64,000 bases of DNA from Semisulcospira habei (GCA_036245525.1 BTPG01000004.1:235480318-235544317); one strand, 5' to 3'. Counted from the stretch's first letter, positions 1 through 12,252 are shown. Made by a program: numbers and translations. Notes: generated by a model from the letters alone, not told the origin.

Positions 1-188
1 GTATTCCCTGTCTAGACGTCAACCCGACATATCCTTACTGGGCTTTTCTTGATGTATTCCGTGTCTAGACGTCGATCCCACGTACCCTTACTCAGCTTTT
101 CTTCATGTATTCCGTGTCTAGACGTCAATCCCATGTATCCTTACTCGGCTTTTCTTCATGTATTCCGTGACTAGACGTCGATCCCATA
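1..188. repeat. 53-bp tandem repeat, runs off left edge
   Basis: About 3.5 copies of a 53-bp unit containing TGTATTCCGTGTCTAGACGTC, with copies starting near 1, 54, 107 and 160. The first copy is cut by the window edge, so the array probably continues to the left. No reading frame of interest. Confidence 0.85.
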
Positions 189-283
189 TCAGTTTAGACT
201 GTGTAGGCGCAGGTGGTAAACATAACATTGTCTGATTTTTAATGCAACCTGTTCAGTGCCTAGGACATCTGAACGCCACCCAA

Positions 284-353
284 CTGCAAGTGGTATAGAT
301 CCTCATGAGCCCCCGCGGTTGCGGGGGCTCATGAGGATCTACAACTCTTGCAG
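284..353. repeat. Hairpin element, family B
   Basis: Inverted repeat with arms of about 33 bp built on ATCCTCATGAGCCCCCGC and its complement, and a loop of about 5 bases. The same arm recurs at 7.5, 19.9, 20.3 and 22.5 kb. A short non-coding fold-back element. Confidence 0.8.
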
Positions 354-592
354 AGGCCAATTTGACTCTGTGTTCCTGAGATGGCTGTAGGACTTGTTGG
401 TGTTGAACCAAGGCAGATTGCAGAAACAAATGACAGTCCGCTGGCACTGCACGGGGCAACATGTTGACAATCTGGCACCAGAATGAACATACTGTACGGG
501 TACCATGTTTTCTGGATGCCAAATTATAGCCGGGTCTTCTGCATCTAAGTGTATCATTTTTTGTTGGTTTCGCTGTCGCTTGTGTGGTCTAA

Positions 593-3000
593 CTAGTAGT
601 TGTTAACCCTCGGTCCCACACCAGGCTGGGATAGATATACTAGCAATTGTTAACCCTCGGTCCCACACCAGGCTGGGATAGATATATATACTAGCAGTTG
701 TTAACCCACACCAGGCTGGGATAGTTATACTAGCAGTTGTTAACCCTCGGTCCCACACCAGGCTGGGATAGATATACTAGAAGTTGTTAACCCTCGGTCC
801 CACACCAGGCTGGAATAGTTATACTAGCAGTTAACCCTCGGTCCCACACCAGGCTGGGATAGTTATACTAGCAGTTGTTAACCCTCGGTCCCACACCAGG
901 CTGGGATAGATATACTAGCAGTTGTTAACCCTCGGTCCCACACCAGGCTGGGATAGTTATACTAGCAGTTGTTAACCCTCGGTCCCACACCAGGCTGGGA
1001 TAGATATACTAGCAGTTGTTAACCCTCGGTCCCACACCAGGCTGGGATAGATATACTAGCAGTTGTTAACCCTCGGTCCCACACCAGGCTGGGATAGTTA
1101 TACTAGCAATTGTTAACCCACACCAGGCTGGGATAGTTATACTAGCAGTTGTTAACCATCAGTCCCACACCAGGCTGGGATAGTTATACTAGTAGTTGAT
1201 AACCATCAGTCCCACACCAGGCTGGGATAGTTATACTAGCAGTTGTTAACCCTCGGTCCCACACCAGGCTGGGATAGTTATACTAGCAGTTGTTAACCCT
1301 CAGTCCCACACCAGGCTGGGATAGATATACTAGCAGTTGTTACCCTCGGTCCCACACCAGGCTGGGATAGATATACTAGCAGTTGTTAACCCACACCAGG
1401 CTGGGATAGTTATACTAGCAGTTGTTAACCCTCGGTCCCACACCAGGCTGGGATAGTTATACTAGCAGTTGTTAACCCTCGGTCCCACACCAGGCTGGGA
1501 TAGATATACTAGCAGTTGTTAACCCACACCAGGCTGGGATAGTTATACTAGCAGTTGTTAACCCTCGGTCCCACACCAGGCTGGGATAGTTATACTAGCA
1601 GTTGTTAACCCTCGGTCCCACACCAGGCTGGGATAGTTATACTAGTAGTTGTTAACCATCAGTCCCACACCAGGCTGGGATAGTTATACTAGCAGTTGTT
1701 AACCATCAGTCCCACACCAGGCTGGGATAGTTATACTAGCTGTTGTTAACCCTCAGTCCCACACCAGGCTGGGATAGTTATACTAGTAGTTGTTAACCAT
1801 CGGTCCCACACCAGGCTGGGATAGTTATACTAGCAGTTGTTAACCCTCGGTCCCACACCAGGCTGGGATAGATATACTAGCAGTTGTTAACCCACACCAG
1901 GCTGGGATAGATATACTAGCAGTTGTTACCCTCGGTCCCACACCAGGCTGGGATAGATATACTAGCAGTTGTTAACCCACACCAGGCTGGGATAGTTATA
2001 CTAGCAGTTGTTAACCCACACCAGGCTGGGATAGTTATACTAGCAGTTGTTAACCCTCGGTCCCACACCAGGCTGGGATAGTTATACTAGCAGTTGTTAA
2101 CCCTCGGTCCCACACCAGGCTGGGATAGATATACTAGCAGTTGTTAACCATCGGTCCCACACCAGGCTGGGATAGTTATACTAGTAGTTGTTAACCATCA
2201 GTCCCACACCAGGCTGGGATAGTTATACTAGTAGTTGTTAACCATCAGTCCCACACCAGGCTGGGATAGTTATACTAGCAGTTGTTAACCCTCGGTCCCA
2301 CACCAGGCTGGGATAGTTATACTAGCAGTTGTTAACCCTCGGTCCCACACCAGGCTGGGATAGATATACTAGCAGTTGTTAACCATCGCTCCCACACCAG
2401 GCTGGGATAGTTATACTAGTAGTTGTTAACCATCAGTCCCACACCAGGCTGGGATAGTTATACTAGTAGTTGTTAGCCCTCTGTCCCACACCAGGCTGGG
2501 ATACTTATACTAGCAGTTGTTAACCCACACCAGGCTGGGATAGTTATACTAGCAGTTGTTAACCCTCGGTCCCACACCAGGCTGGGATAGATATACTAGC
2601 AGTTGTTAACCATCAGTCCCACACCAGGCTGGGATAGTTATACTAGCAGTTGTTAACCCACACCAGGCTGGGATAGTTATACTAGCAGTTGTTAACCCTC
2701 GGTCCCACACCAGGCTGGGATAGATATACTAGCAGTTGTTAACCCTCGGTCCCACACCAGGCTGGGATAGTTATACTAGCAGTTGTTAACCATCAGTCCC
2801 ACACCAGGCTGGGATAGTTATACTAGCAGTTGTTAACCCACACCAGGCTGGGATAGTTATACTAGCAGTTGTTAACCCTCGGTCCCACACCAGGCTGGGA
2901 TAGATATACTAGCAGTTGTTAACCCTCGGTCCCACACCAGGCTGGGATAGTTATACTAGCAGTTGTTAACCCTCGGTCCCACACCAGGCTGGGATAGTTT
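593..3000. repeat. 47-bp minisatellite, about 52 copies
   Basis: Head-to-tail array of a 47-bp unit (core CCCACACCAGGCTGGGATAG, then TTATACTAGCAGTTGTTAAC). A recurrent 39-bp variant lacks the eight bases TCGGTCCC. Other variants (CATCAG for CTCGG, TAGATA for TAGTTA) recur in blocks, which suggests higher-order duplication. It contains no unique spacers, so it is a minisatellite and not a CRISPR. Confidence 0.95.
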
Positions 3001-3001
3001 T

Positions 3002-3086
3002 ACCCTGTGGCTGTTGGTGACGATATTTGTCATGGTGATTCCAGGAGGAATCACCGCGACAACAAGTGCTGCGACCCGCCACAGGG
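3002..3086. repeat. Hairpin element, family C
   Basis: Arms start CCCTGTGGC and end GCCACAGGG, around a core GTGATTCCAGGAGGAATCAC. It abuts the 47-bp array directly. Related copies are at 13951, 30170, 36223, 36898 and 61973. Confidence 0.75.
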
Positions 3087-3303
3087 TTACAGTGTGTGCT
3101 GGTCTATGATTTTGGACCTGATCACGTGAAGCCGTTGAGCCCAACTACAAGGGTTCATGAGGATCATAGGCAGGTGGAGCTGGCAGGCTGAATCCACTGT
3201 CATGTATGCTTGAAGTTTGTGCAAGTTTGACCTGCCGAAAATAGGAATAGCTCCTATCGGTATCTCCTGTTATGAAGGGTGAAAAAAATCACACAGCTTA
3301 ATG

Positions 3304-5950
3304 CATGTAAATAGTGAAAATGATCGTTGATACTGAATATAAATAGTGAAATAAATTGTGAAAATGATCATTGATACTGAATATAAATAGTGAAATAAAT
3401 AGTTAAAATGATCGTTGATACTGAATATAAATAGTGAAAATGATCGTTGATACTGAATATAAATAGTGAAATACATAGTGAAAATGATCGTTGATACTGA
3501 ATATAAATACAGTGGAGTCCGCTTAACACGAATTTCTGGGGACACGGAAAATCACTTCGTGTTAACCGTATTTCGTGTTAACCAATATGGCCTCAAAATT
3601 GATCACGGCCCTCCCGGCAAGGAAAAAGTGTGTAAGAGATGCGTGCATGAATGAGTACGAGGTTAAAAGTGCACATTATTGTACTATATATGCTTACATT
3701 ACGTTCAGCTCGCTAGGAAAACACAAGGATATGTGTACAGCTCACGTAGTTAATGTAAAATCCATCAGGTAAAATCCATAGTAAAGTAAACGCAACACGG
3801 GCATCTGGCATCGGTAAAAGCAACACAGTCAAAGTCATTTAAAAACGGGCCATGATCGAAGTCGGTCTTGCATTATTGCCAGCCCGTGTAGAGAGACAAT
3901 CGTGGATCTCATTAATCTTGTTTTTTCACTTCAAGCGTAGTCGACTTCTGTTTTACCCTGGGGGTAGCCGTGATCGGTAGTTAACTGAATTGAGGGAGTG
4001 TTGGTACACGAATGATGCATGAATTCAGTTCAGAAACACTAGCCAATGAGAAAACGGATTACAACGACTGAAGGCTATTCAGCCAATCACAGGCTAGAGT
4101 TCGTTCATGTGTCGTGTGTACTACAGCACAAGAGCGACACGTGCAGTGCCCCTTTCATGAATCGGTTTTCGGTGTTTGAGACTGGAATGTGTGTTCATGT
4201 TAAACAGGTGAATAATAGTGAAATTGCTCTGGTCGGGAACCGAAAACAGCTTCGTGTTAAGCGAAATTTCGTGTTAAGCATTTTGTGTTATCAGTGAAAT
4301 TTTAATACATAATAAGAAGGCCGTCAGCCGGGAATGCAAAAGCGGTTCGTGTTAACCGGAAATTCGTGTTAAGCGAGTTCGTGTTAACTGGACTCCACTG
4401 TAGTGAAATAAATAGTGAAAATGATCATTAATACTGAATGTAAATAGTGAAAATGATCGTTGATACTGAATATAAATAGTGAAATAAATAGTGAAAATAC
4501 TGAATGTAAATAGTGAAAATGATCGTTGATACTGAATATAAATAGTGAAATAAATAGTGAAAATGATCGTTGATACTGAATGTAAATAGTGAAAATGATT
4601 GTTGATACTGAATATAAATAGTGAAATAAATAGTGAAAATGATCGTTGATACTGAATGTAAATAGTGAAAATGATCGTTGATACTGAATATAAATAGTGA
4701 AATAAATAGTGAAAATGATCGTTGATACTGAATGTAAATAGTGAAAATGATCGTTGATACTGAATGTAAATAGTGAAAATGATCGTTGATACTGAATGTA
4801 AATAGTGAAAATGATCGTTGATACTGAATGTAAATAGTGAAAATGATCGTTGATACTGAATATAAATAGTGAAATAAATAGTGAAAATGATCGTTGATAC
4901 TGAATGTAAATAGTGAAAATGATCGTTGATACTGAATGTAAATAGTGAAAATGATCGTTGATACTGAATGTAAATAGTGAAAATGATCGTTGATACTGAA
5001 TATAAATAGTGAAATAAATAGTGAAAATGATCGTTGATACTGAATGTAAATAGTGAAAATGATCGTTGATACTGAATGTAAATATTGAAAATGATCGTTG
5101 ATACTGAATATAAATAGTGAAATAAATAGTGAAAATGATCGTTGATACTGAATGTAAATAGTGAAAATGATCGTTGATACTGAATGTAAATAGTGAAAAT
5201 GATCGTTGATACTGAATGTAAATATTGAAAATGATCGTTGATACTGAATATAAATAGTGAAATAAATAGTGAAAATGATCGTTGATACTGAATGTAAATA
5301 GTGAAAATGATCGTTGATACTGAATGTAAATAGTGAAAATGATCGTTGATACTGAATGTAAATAGTGAAAATGATCATTGATACTGAATGTAAATAGTGA
5401 AAATGATCGTTGATACTGAATGTAAATAGTGAAAATGATCGTTGATACTGAATGTAAATAGTGAAAATGATCATTGATACTGAATGTAAATAGTGAAAAT
5501 GATCGTTGATACTGAATGTAAATAGTGAAAATGATCGTTGATACTGAATATAAATAGTGAAATAAATAGTGAAAATGATCGTTGATACTGAATGTAAATA
5601 GTGAAAATGATCGTTGATACTGAATGTAAATAGTGAAAATGATCGTTGATACTGAATGTAAATAGTGAAAATGATCGTTGATACTGAATGTAAATAGTGA
5701 AAATGATCGTTGATACTGAATGTAAATAGTGAAAATGATCGTTGATACTGAATGTAAATAGTGAAAATGATCGTTGATACTGAATGTAAATAGTGAAAAT
5801 GATCGTTGATACTGAATGTAAATAGTGAAAATGATCGTTGATACTGAATGTAAATAGTGAAAATGATCGTTGATACTGAATGTAAATAGTGAAAATGATT
5901 GTTGATACTGAATGTAAATAGTGAAAATGATAGTTGATATTGAATGAATG
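3304..5950. repeat. 32-bp AT-rich minisatellite, interrupted
   Basis: Tandem 32-bp units (GAAAATGATCGTTGATACTG plus AATGTAAATAGT). A 44-bp variant carries an extra AATAAATAGTGA. The array is split by the 891-bp element at 3510-4400. It is free of stops on the minus strand for long stretches, giving artefactual ORFs of 348 and 175 codons whose peptide is just the repeat. Confidence 0.95.
3510..4400. mobile_element. Non-autonomous pogo/Tigger-like (Tc1-mariner) element
   Basis: Begins CAGTGGAGTCCGCTTAACAC and ends with the near-complement GTTAACTGGACTCCACTG. It is flanked on both sides by TA (3508-3509 and 4401-4402), a target duplication typical of Tc1/mariner-pogo elements. Both ends carry extra subterminal copies of TTCGTGTTAA. 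No transposase frame is visible in 891 bp, so it would depend on an enzyme made elsewhere. The superfamily call rests on TIR shape and TA target only. Confidence 0.75.
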
Positions 5951-5952
5951 AA

Positions 5953-6112
5953 TTAACCCTTTTTGCCCCAAGGTCCCATTTCTCCCATGATAATTCAAGG
6001 GTAGTGCCAGATTAGCTTGGTGCCTTCAGGCGCCAAGCTAATCTGGCACTACCCTTGAATTATCATGGTCAGTCCGTCTGCTGCTGTAGGGACTTGGGGC
6101 TGAAACGGTTAA
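5953..6112. mobile_element. MITE-A palindrome (TTAA-flanked)
   Basis: TTAA at 5953 and 6109. The inner palindrome at about 5989-6067 has arms GATAATTCAAGGGTAGTGCC and complement, meeting at GGTGCCTTCAGGCGCC. The outer flanks carry the family motifs (CCCCAAGG..CCCATTTCTC on the left, CTGCTGTAGGG on the right). Confidence 0.85.
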
Positions 6113-6177
6113 TATAGTCAAGTTACAGGTATGGCAGTTACAAACTCTTCTCTTGTGGTCGGTGGTTTAAGTTTTTA

Positions 6178-6455
6178 CAATACAATCCCATCCCATCCCA
6201 TACAATCCCATCCCATCCCATCCCATACCATACCATACCATACCATACAATACAATCCCATCCCATCCCATACCATACAATCCCATCCCATACTATACCA
6301 TACCATACAATCCCATCCCATCCCAATCCCATACCATACCATACCATACCATACCATACCATACCATACCATACCATACAATCCCATCCCATCCCATCCC
6401 AATCCCCATACCATACCATACCATACCATACCATACCATACCATACCATACCATA
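6178..6455. repeat. Pentanucleotide microsatellite (CCATA/CCCAT)
   Basis: About 55 copies mixing CCATA, CAATC and CCCAT pentamers. Because the unit is five bases, several frames on both strands are open; the resulting ORFs are not genes. Confidence 0.95.
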
Positions 6456-7051
6456 CAATAATACTGTATTATCCTGAGGGGAAATGTTGGCACAGCGGTA
6501 AAATAAACGCGATGAAACAAGAATAAAAGTTACAAGTTCAAGTCATCCTCAACACCCTTTCCCCCTCCCCCCCTCCTCCCATATCCTTCCACATACAAAC
6601 AAACAACCTAAACTCACTAATATACATAATAAACAATTGGCTTAGATTAAACTAAAATTTTACTTGTGTAAAGTCCTGTCATCATTTCCCATTGTTTTCT
6701 GTGTCATTTGTCTCGCAAGCATATATGTAGACATTATTTTTTTATTGTTTGGTTCTTTATATTCTGCTCGGTATCACTGTGGGGCACATTTTGATTTTGC
6801 TGTCTGTGTGCACGGCATTGTACTCTGCTGCATCTGTGTCCTCTGACAAAGCTCTGTGTTTTTGTCTTCGTGAATGTATTTGTTTATTTATTTATTTTGC
6901 TGTTTACTTTGCGTGCTGATCTGTGATTTTGGGGCAGTGCCGGCATAGAGCGTAATCTCCAGCTTTCCTTATCGGCGGACATTTGTTGACATACAGCAGA
7001 GCCTGGTTCAAGGAGCACCATGAGTGGGGCCTTGTGGGATACCACTTGTCA
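6456..7051. other. Unassigned intergenic or intronic DNA
   Basis: T-rich single-copy-looking sequence, with a copy of the dispersed family F motif (GCTGATCTGTGATTTTGG) near 6909. No exon, RNA or element boundary recognised. Confidence 0.5.
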
Positions 7052-7265
7052 TTAACCCTCCGAACCCCAAGGCCCCATTTCTCAAATTTTGGAGTTTGTC
7101 ACCTGACGACTATCTACCAGTTGCTGGAGATGGATGGACCTTGATCATTCAAGTGTAGCGCCAGATTAGCTTGGCGCCTTCAGGCGCCAAGCTAATCTGG
7201 CGGTACCCTTGAATGGTCACGGTCCATCCATCTCCTGCGGTAGAGTTTGGGGCCAAGTGGGTTAA
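7052..7265. mobile_element. MITE-A, complete 214-bp copy
   Basis: TTAA at both ends (7052 and about 7262). Left flank CCGAACCCCAAGGCCCCATT, right flank GGGGCCAAGTGGG. The central palindrome (about 7127-7240) meets at GGCGCCTTCAGGCGCC. It has the same length and organisation as the copy at 58975-59188, so this probably approximates the full-length element. Confidence 0.88.
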
Positions 7266-7491
7266 TTAAAGACCACGATTTAGTCGGCTGTAGCCACACC
7301 TGTCCTTTCAACAACAGAAAAGGCGATTGCCCCAGACCAGGCTCTGCTGCAGCCCAAAGTGATGTACACAGAGGGTGAACACAAATAACCTGGGGCATGA
7401 ACGTTGTAGATGTCTCTCATTCCTGCTTGGACAAGCTTTGTAACCCTTTGCTGCTGTGAAGGAAAAAAAAAACCTAACCACCAACCCAACC

Positions 7492-7576
7492 GCAAGAGGC
7501 ATAGATCCTCATGAGCCCCCGCGACTGCGGTAAGTTAGTGCAACTGCGGGGGCTGATCAGGATCTACGCCTCTTGC
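7492..7576. repeat. Hairpin element, family B
   Basis: Arms GCAAGAGGCATAGATCCTCA and complement, with right arm variant GCTGATCAGGATC. The loop is longer than in the copy at 284 because of a short insertion (GGTAAGTTAGTGCAACT). Confidence 0.8.
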
Positions 7577-8109
7577 TGAGGACCAGTTTCTATCCCAGTT
7601 GCTTGGGGCGGCTTGGGTTTTGGTCGTTGAATGAACGGAGACTGCAGAAGCAGAATATGAGCCCAGTGACCAGGAAGGGGTTAAGTAGGACTGTGGCTGA
7701 CCTTTTCTAGCTTTGTGTGCTGGTCTGTGATTTTGGACCTTGGGCTGTGAAGTACAAAGTCACTCACCAGCACGTACATGTGTTGGAGCCTCTCTTTCAT
7801 CGTCACGTAACTGCTGAGGTTTGCCTTTTCTCAGCTTGTGCGCATACAGCAGAAGTCTTGGCTAGTCTGTGCTTTTTGCTCGGCCATGTTTGTATCGTAG
7901 TACGTGAATAAAAGTAATGTGATCGGGGTAATCTCTTTCTCATTTTCTATCATATTCATATTTTACAAAATTTCTAAAATGTGTTACTGTAAGATTTGTG
8001 GTAAATTCCTATTATTGTTACATGTGAATTGTTATGTACGTGTTTGTTGTACACATCATGTTGAGGGGGCACTGTAGGGCTCTAGAAATCCTCCGTCATC
8101 TCTCGCTTT
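7577..8109. other. Unassigned DNA with a family F motif
   Basis: Contains GTGTGCTGGTCTGTGATTTT at 7717, a motif also at 3092, 12651, 14229 and 45911. Otherwise no recognisable exon or element. Confidence 0.45.
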
Positions 8110-8390
8110 CTTGCTTGCATGTGTGCAGGTACACACACATGTGTGCGCTCACAAACACACAAATGTGCACACGCATTCACTCATTGTAGATGTGCCACTG
8201 ACAGATACACAGCAAACAGCCACGTATATGTAGGCAGCATGTCTTGAATGAGTTAATACAAACACACACAGGCGCACACACACGTACATACACATGTGCA
8301 GACACGTACATACACACACGCAGACACACGTACATATGATACACGCACATGCGTGCACACACACACGTACACATACACAGGTATGTGACA
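8110..8390. repeat. CA/TG-rich low-complexity DNA
   Basis: Imperfect (CA)n and ACACGTACAT repeats. A decayed family G hairpin (CACTCATT..GTGCC to GAATGAGTTAA, about 8176-8256) is embedded in it. ORFs here are repeat translations. Confidence 0.8.
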
Positions 8391-8594
8391 ATTTGTCATT
8401 TGATTACATCATTTGCAATGTGGTTATCACATTTCCCTGATCACTGTACACAAAGTCCGTTGTTTTGACAGCTCAGTTCTGTGTGTGTGCCAGCGTGATA
8501 TCACAGTTCCGTAACAATTGACACACCCACACCAGAGCAGACTTTCGTGTTTTTGTGTAACTTTGTTTGTCCAGTGTAGAAAGCTTACTACTTG

Positions 8595-8758
8595 TTAACT
8601 CATTTGAAACGTGCCGCCTTCAGATACGCGGCTTATGCCGGCTCCATGTGTACTCACGGCTTATGCCGGCTCCATATGTACTCACGGCTTATGCCGGCTC
8701 CATCTGTACTCACGGTTTATGCCACGTATCCGCAGGCGGCAGGTCTCCGATGAGTTAA
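8595..8758. mobile_element. Hairpin element, family G, TTAA-ended, expanded loop
   Basis: TTAACTCAT at the left and ATGAGTTAA at the right. Arms of about 45 bp (GCCGCCTTCAGATACGCGGC against GTATCCGCAGGCGGC). The loop contains about three tandem copies of a 28-bp unit GGCTTATGCCGGCTCCAT + GTACTCAC. Likely a TTAA-targeting MITE whose loop has been tandemly amplified. Confidence 0.7.
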
Positions 8759-9404
8759 CAATCAAGCGAACTTTTCATTATCACCCTTGATCCCTGCTTG
8801 TACAGTACAACATGTTTTCAGCGACCACCCTTTTAAGAGAGCGCCGGTCGGTAAAGACCATCACGCGCGTGACTGTAGCCACCTGAATGGTAAGTGTTCA
8901 GGACAGTGGATTTGATTTGTCATTCAAGACTTCTTTGGAAACAGTATCTGTCTTTTTAAGACAGGTTGCAGTTTAAGGTGGAAGCTGAAGACAGGTTGCC
9001 CTGGACGTGTCTGGTTGGTATAGTGCTGGGCCCTTTGCTTTTGGTTGTTTTTGGGGTTTTTTTTGTCATTCTGCCGAGAGGTTTTCATGTGGGTCTTGTG
9101 GCTTAGAAGTCTTTGACATTGTGCATGTGATGAGATGATGTGTGCAGATGAAGGAAATGCTTTCAGTTGTGTGAGGCCATGTTTAACCTTTTTGGCTGTG
9201 GATAGTGGGCTTTGGCGCGATTCTTGTACGAATGATGGTGACAACATCCACTACTGATACTGGCAGCAGCCAAAGGGTTGTTTGTTAGTGTTTGTGCTGG
9301 GAGGTGTGCTTGCATATGGTTAGGTGTACATTGTGCTGCAAGTTGACCATGTCCTGACCATGTTGCCACTAAATTGGCCAGCATTCCATGCACTGACCAT
9401 GTTG
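8759..9404. other. Unassigned DNA
   Basis: Contains a family H-like segment (GACCACCC...GGTAAAGACCATCA...CCACCTGAATGG) near 8822-8898, also seen near 16863 and 50085. No exon recognised. Confidence 0.4.
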
Positions 9405-9500
9405 ACAAGTCCCCCAGCTTACCCGTACTATGTCGTGACCAATGTGACAAGTCCCCCAGCTTACCCGTACTATGTTGTGACCATTGTGACAAGTTCCCCA
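9405..9500. repeat. Short direct repeat
   Basis: About 2.5 copies of a unit containing ACAAGTCCCCCAGCTTACCC and GTACTATG. The ORFs through it are repeats of the same peptide. Confidence 0.7.
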
Positions 9501-9591
9501 GCTTGTGACGAAAAGAGCAACCACCTGAGGCACCTCTTCAACATTGTACTATAGTCTGTCACCTGAGTGTCGCATAACGACTGTGTACCAG

Positions 9592-9713
9592 CTGCAGGAG
9601 ATGGATGGACCATGATAATCAAGGGTATTGCCAGATTAGCTTGGCGCTGACAGGCGCCAAGCTAATCAGGCAGTACCCTTGATTATCATGGTCCATCCAT
9701 CTCCTGCTGTAGG
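9592..9713. mobile_element. MITE-A palindrome
   Basis: Arms extend from GCAGGAGATGGATGGACCAT to its complement. Junction TTGGCGCTGACAGGCGCCAA. Near-perfect pairing over about 55 bp per arm. Confidence 0.88.
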
Positions 9714-10077
9714 GCATTATATCACCAGTCTGGCTGCAGGGCGACTCGCGGACCAGACTCCCAGCTAGACACTGTGCCATTAACTGGTTGTCAAATGTCA
9801 ATGTATATGTGCCACACCTGCTTTTGCCGCATATGGTTTCATTTGATACTGTGACTCGGTAATGATGATATTACGACACGTAGGTGCTGTGGTCTGTATG
9901 AGGATGGCGACTTGAAGCCCCAATGCACATTGGTGACAGTCTTCAGTCCCGGAAACTGATTCAGTGTTTTCAAAACCGTAGAAAGCTGAATTTCAGATTT
10001 TTGGTCAAGACAAAACACAGTCCTTCAGCCAGCCTGGTCCATCTGCAAGAGTACACATACCAAGGGGAATTGCTCAT
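9714..10077. other. Unassigned DNA
   Basis: No exon, RNA or repeat recognised in this interval. Confidence 0.4.
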
Positions 10078-10288
10078 CGCTGGAAAGACAAACAGTTAGA
10101 TCCCCTGCCCCCGCCTATCAGGCACCCAGTCACCAGCCTACAGAAAAGTATGCAGGTATAGTAGAAAACCCATCATATGAAGGGATGTAGATGATCGTCT
10201 GGTTCTATACCTGCGTATTTTTCTGTGGGCTGGCGATTGGGTGCCTGATAGGCGAGGGCAGGGGATCTAACTGTTTGTCTGTCCAGCG
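10078..10288. repeat. Long imperfect hairpin (family E)
   Basis: The left arm (10078-10160, containing ACAAACAGTTAGATCCCCTG) pairs with the right arm (about 10205-10288, containing CAGGGGATCTAACTGTTTGT) with few mismatches. The loop is about 45 bp. Seen only once in the window. Could be a MITE or a recent inverted duplication. Confidence 0.8.
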
Positions 10289-11191
10289 CTGTATGTGTAC
10301 AGTTCTACCAGCGCTAGTCTCACCTGTCTGGTTTGTCAACATCTGCAGGAGGCATAGATTGTCACGAATGTTACTTAGTGAAGCGTAGCTCATCATTCGT
10401 TTGTGCACTGAGGCATAGATAGAACTCGTCACGAGCCACGGCCTGCTGCACGTGTCCGCTTTGTAAGCAGTGTGACGCCCTGCATGTGCGCGTTTAGAGG
10501 CTGCTACGCAAGCCACTGTCACAGTTACACCCTGCATGTGCAGGGGCTCACGACAATGTACGTCTCTGGCTGGCCGCAGATTGATGGGCATAGCGTACTT
10601 CATCTGTCGACCTTTTCCAGTCATTTCAACTTTGCGCACTATCACCCACGCCCATTACATGACAATACGTAGGTGCTTAGGTGCATACTGTGACACCCAG
10701 TTACGCGTCATAACAACGTACAGCCTCCTGTGGTCTTCACTTGAACACGTAGTTAGATTGTCAGATGCTTTGGCCTTAATGATGACGCCCTGTTCAGTGG
10801 CCATTGCACATAGACGCGTTGACACCGAGTTGAAAGTGATACCTGTTGAGCTAGAAGCTTTGGTCTTGGATGACGCTGCGTGTGTGGGCTTGATGTACAC
10901 GAGACATTAATGCAATGTTGTGCTCTGTTCTTCCCTCATGCTTGCACCATGGGTGTGATCGCTCGCTCGCTCGAGTAGACTCAGGGTACAAATGTTAAAG
11001 ACCTGCTTCAGGACGCCTCTAGTTACGGCACTTTTCAGACCAATTTGCTGCAGGTGAGATTGTCAGGCGCCACGTGCAAGAACCGGCAAACAAGAAACGC
11101 GCTGCGGAGAGACAGGGAAAACAGCAGTTCCTTTGAAGATTTGTCGTTGATTCGCAGATATCCTCTGAGTTATGTCACAGTTTTGGAGACA
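10289..11191. other. Unassigned DNA with family B fragments
   Basis: Fragments resembling one arm of family B (GGAGGCATAGATTGTCACGA near 10348, GAGGCATAGATAGAAC near 10409). Open frames of 124-146 codons exist here, but they show no recognisable domain. Confidence 0.4.
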
Positions 11192-11288
11192 GATTGACCA
11201 TGATAGTTTAAGGGTGGTGTCGCAATAGCTTGGCGCCTGAAGGCGCCAAGCTATTGCGACACCACCCTTGAACAATCATGGTGGATGC
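11192..11288. mobile_element. MITE-A palindrome, variant arms
   Basis: The left arm has GGTGGTGTCGCAATAGCTTG and the right arm its matching complement, CAAGCTATTGCGACACCACC. Other copies have CCAGAATAGC here, so the TCGCAATAGC change is present on both arms. Confidence 0.88.
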
Positions 11289-12165
11289 ACATCCTGTCGT
11301 AGGGTGTTGGAGCGTTGAGGGTGAACAGTCTTGTGCATACAGCCTTCGGTATTGTCCACATTAGCTGTGGCTGCAGGCACAAGGGAGTTAACCCAAGGCG
11401 CAAGGGGAGTAAACCAGGATAACTTGCCAGAGGATGATGTCAATGAGGCTGATCCCCGTCAAACAAGTCATGGAGTCTGATGCGCCCTGGCAGCTGCAGA
11501 ACCTCATCAGAATCTATGCCTCTTTACAAAAGGATCTGGCTGCGAAAGTATTGTGGAGAAGAGTGGTCATGCACAAGATGTCATCACGGCTAAGCTTGGC
11601 AAGCAGAGATTCTCATGAGCCCCTACTTTGCGGACCCTGCTGTGCAGGCGCTGATAAGAATCCATGCCCCTTGCAACTGGAGCTGGCTGGTAGACTGAGT
11701 GAGTGATTGGTTCCTGGTCTCCACGCAGCGCGTTCCCTTCTTTGTTGCTTCTCTGATTTCATTCTGCACGCTTGGCAGTGACTTTTTCCGTCTGGACGTA
11801 GGAGCTGACTGTTTCGCTCCAGGTTTTGTCTGATTCGTCTGTCATAGTGGCTCATTCTCACCATGTCAAGTCTAAAGTGGGGGTAGGCCTTAACTCTGAT
11901 TTATTTTTCAATAACTTTTAATGTAAAGAAAACTGTTGATGTGTTTATTGCATACTTTAGTATTAATTGTATTCAATTTTCACATGTTTTACACATGATA
12001 TGCATGTTTGTCTTGTACAACGTAACTTTTCCATTATGTATGTTACAGCTCTTTTAAATTATGTATATGATTTGTTTGTAACTCTTTTTGTAACTATTAA
12101 AGACGTGTTTTTTTGGGTTCATTATTAATTTTTAATCGTTGACAACAAAGTACTGTTTTTTAGGC
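11289..12165. other. Unassigned DNA, decayed family B pieces
   Basis: Decayed family B arms near 11502-11520 (CTCATCAGAATCTATGCCTC) and 11611-11673. The rest is AT-rich and unassigned. Confidence 0.4.
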
Positions 12166-12252
12166 TCTTCTAGTGATTAACTTTGTTTAAATTACTTATA
12201 CTTCTGATTACTTCTAGTGATTAACTTTGTTTAAATTACTTATACTTCTGAT
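12166..12252. repeat. 43-bp tandem duplication
   Basis: Two adjacent, essentially identical copies containing CTTCTAGTGATTAACTTTG and AAATTACTTATACTTCTGATT. Confidence 0.85.

Noticed and set aside
593..3000. CRISPR-like regular array
   Set aside because: Units are contiguous with no unique spacers, deletions vary unit length, and the genome is eukaryotic.
4428..5998. Minus-strand ORFs of 348 and 175 codons
   Set aside because: They are translations of the 32-bp satellite and break at its length variants.
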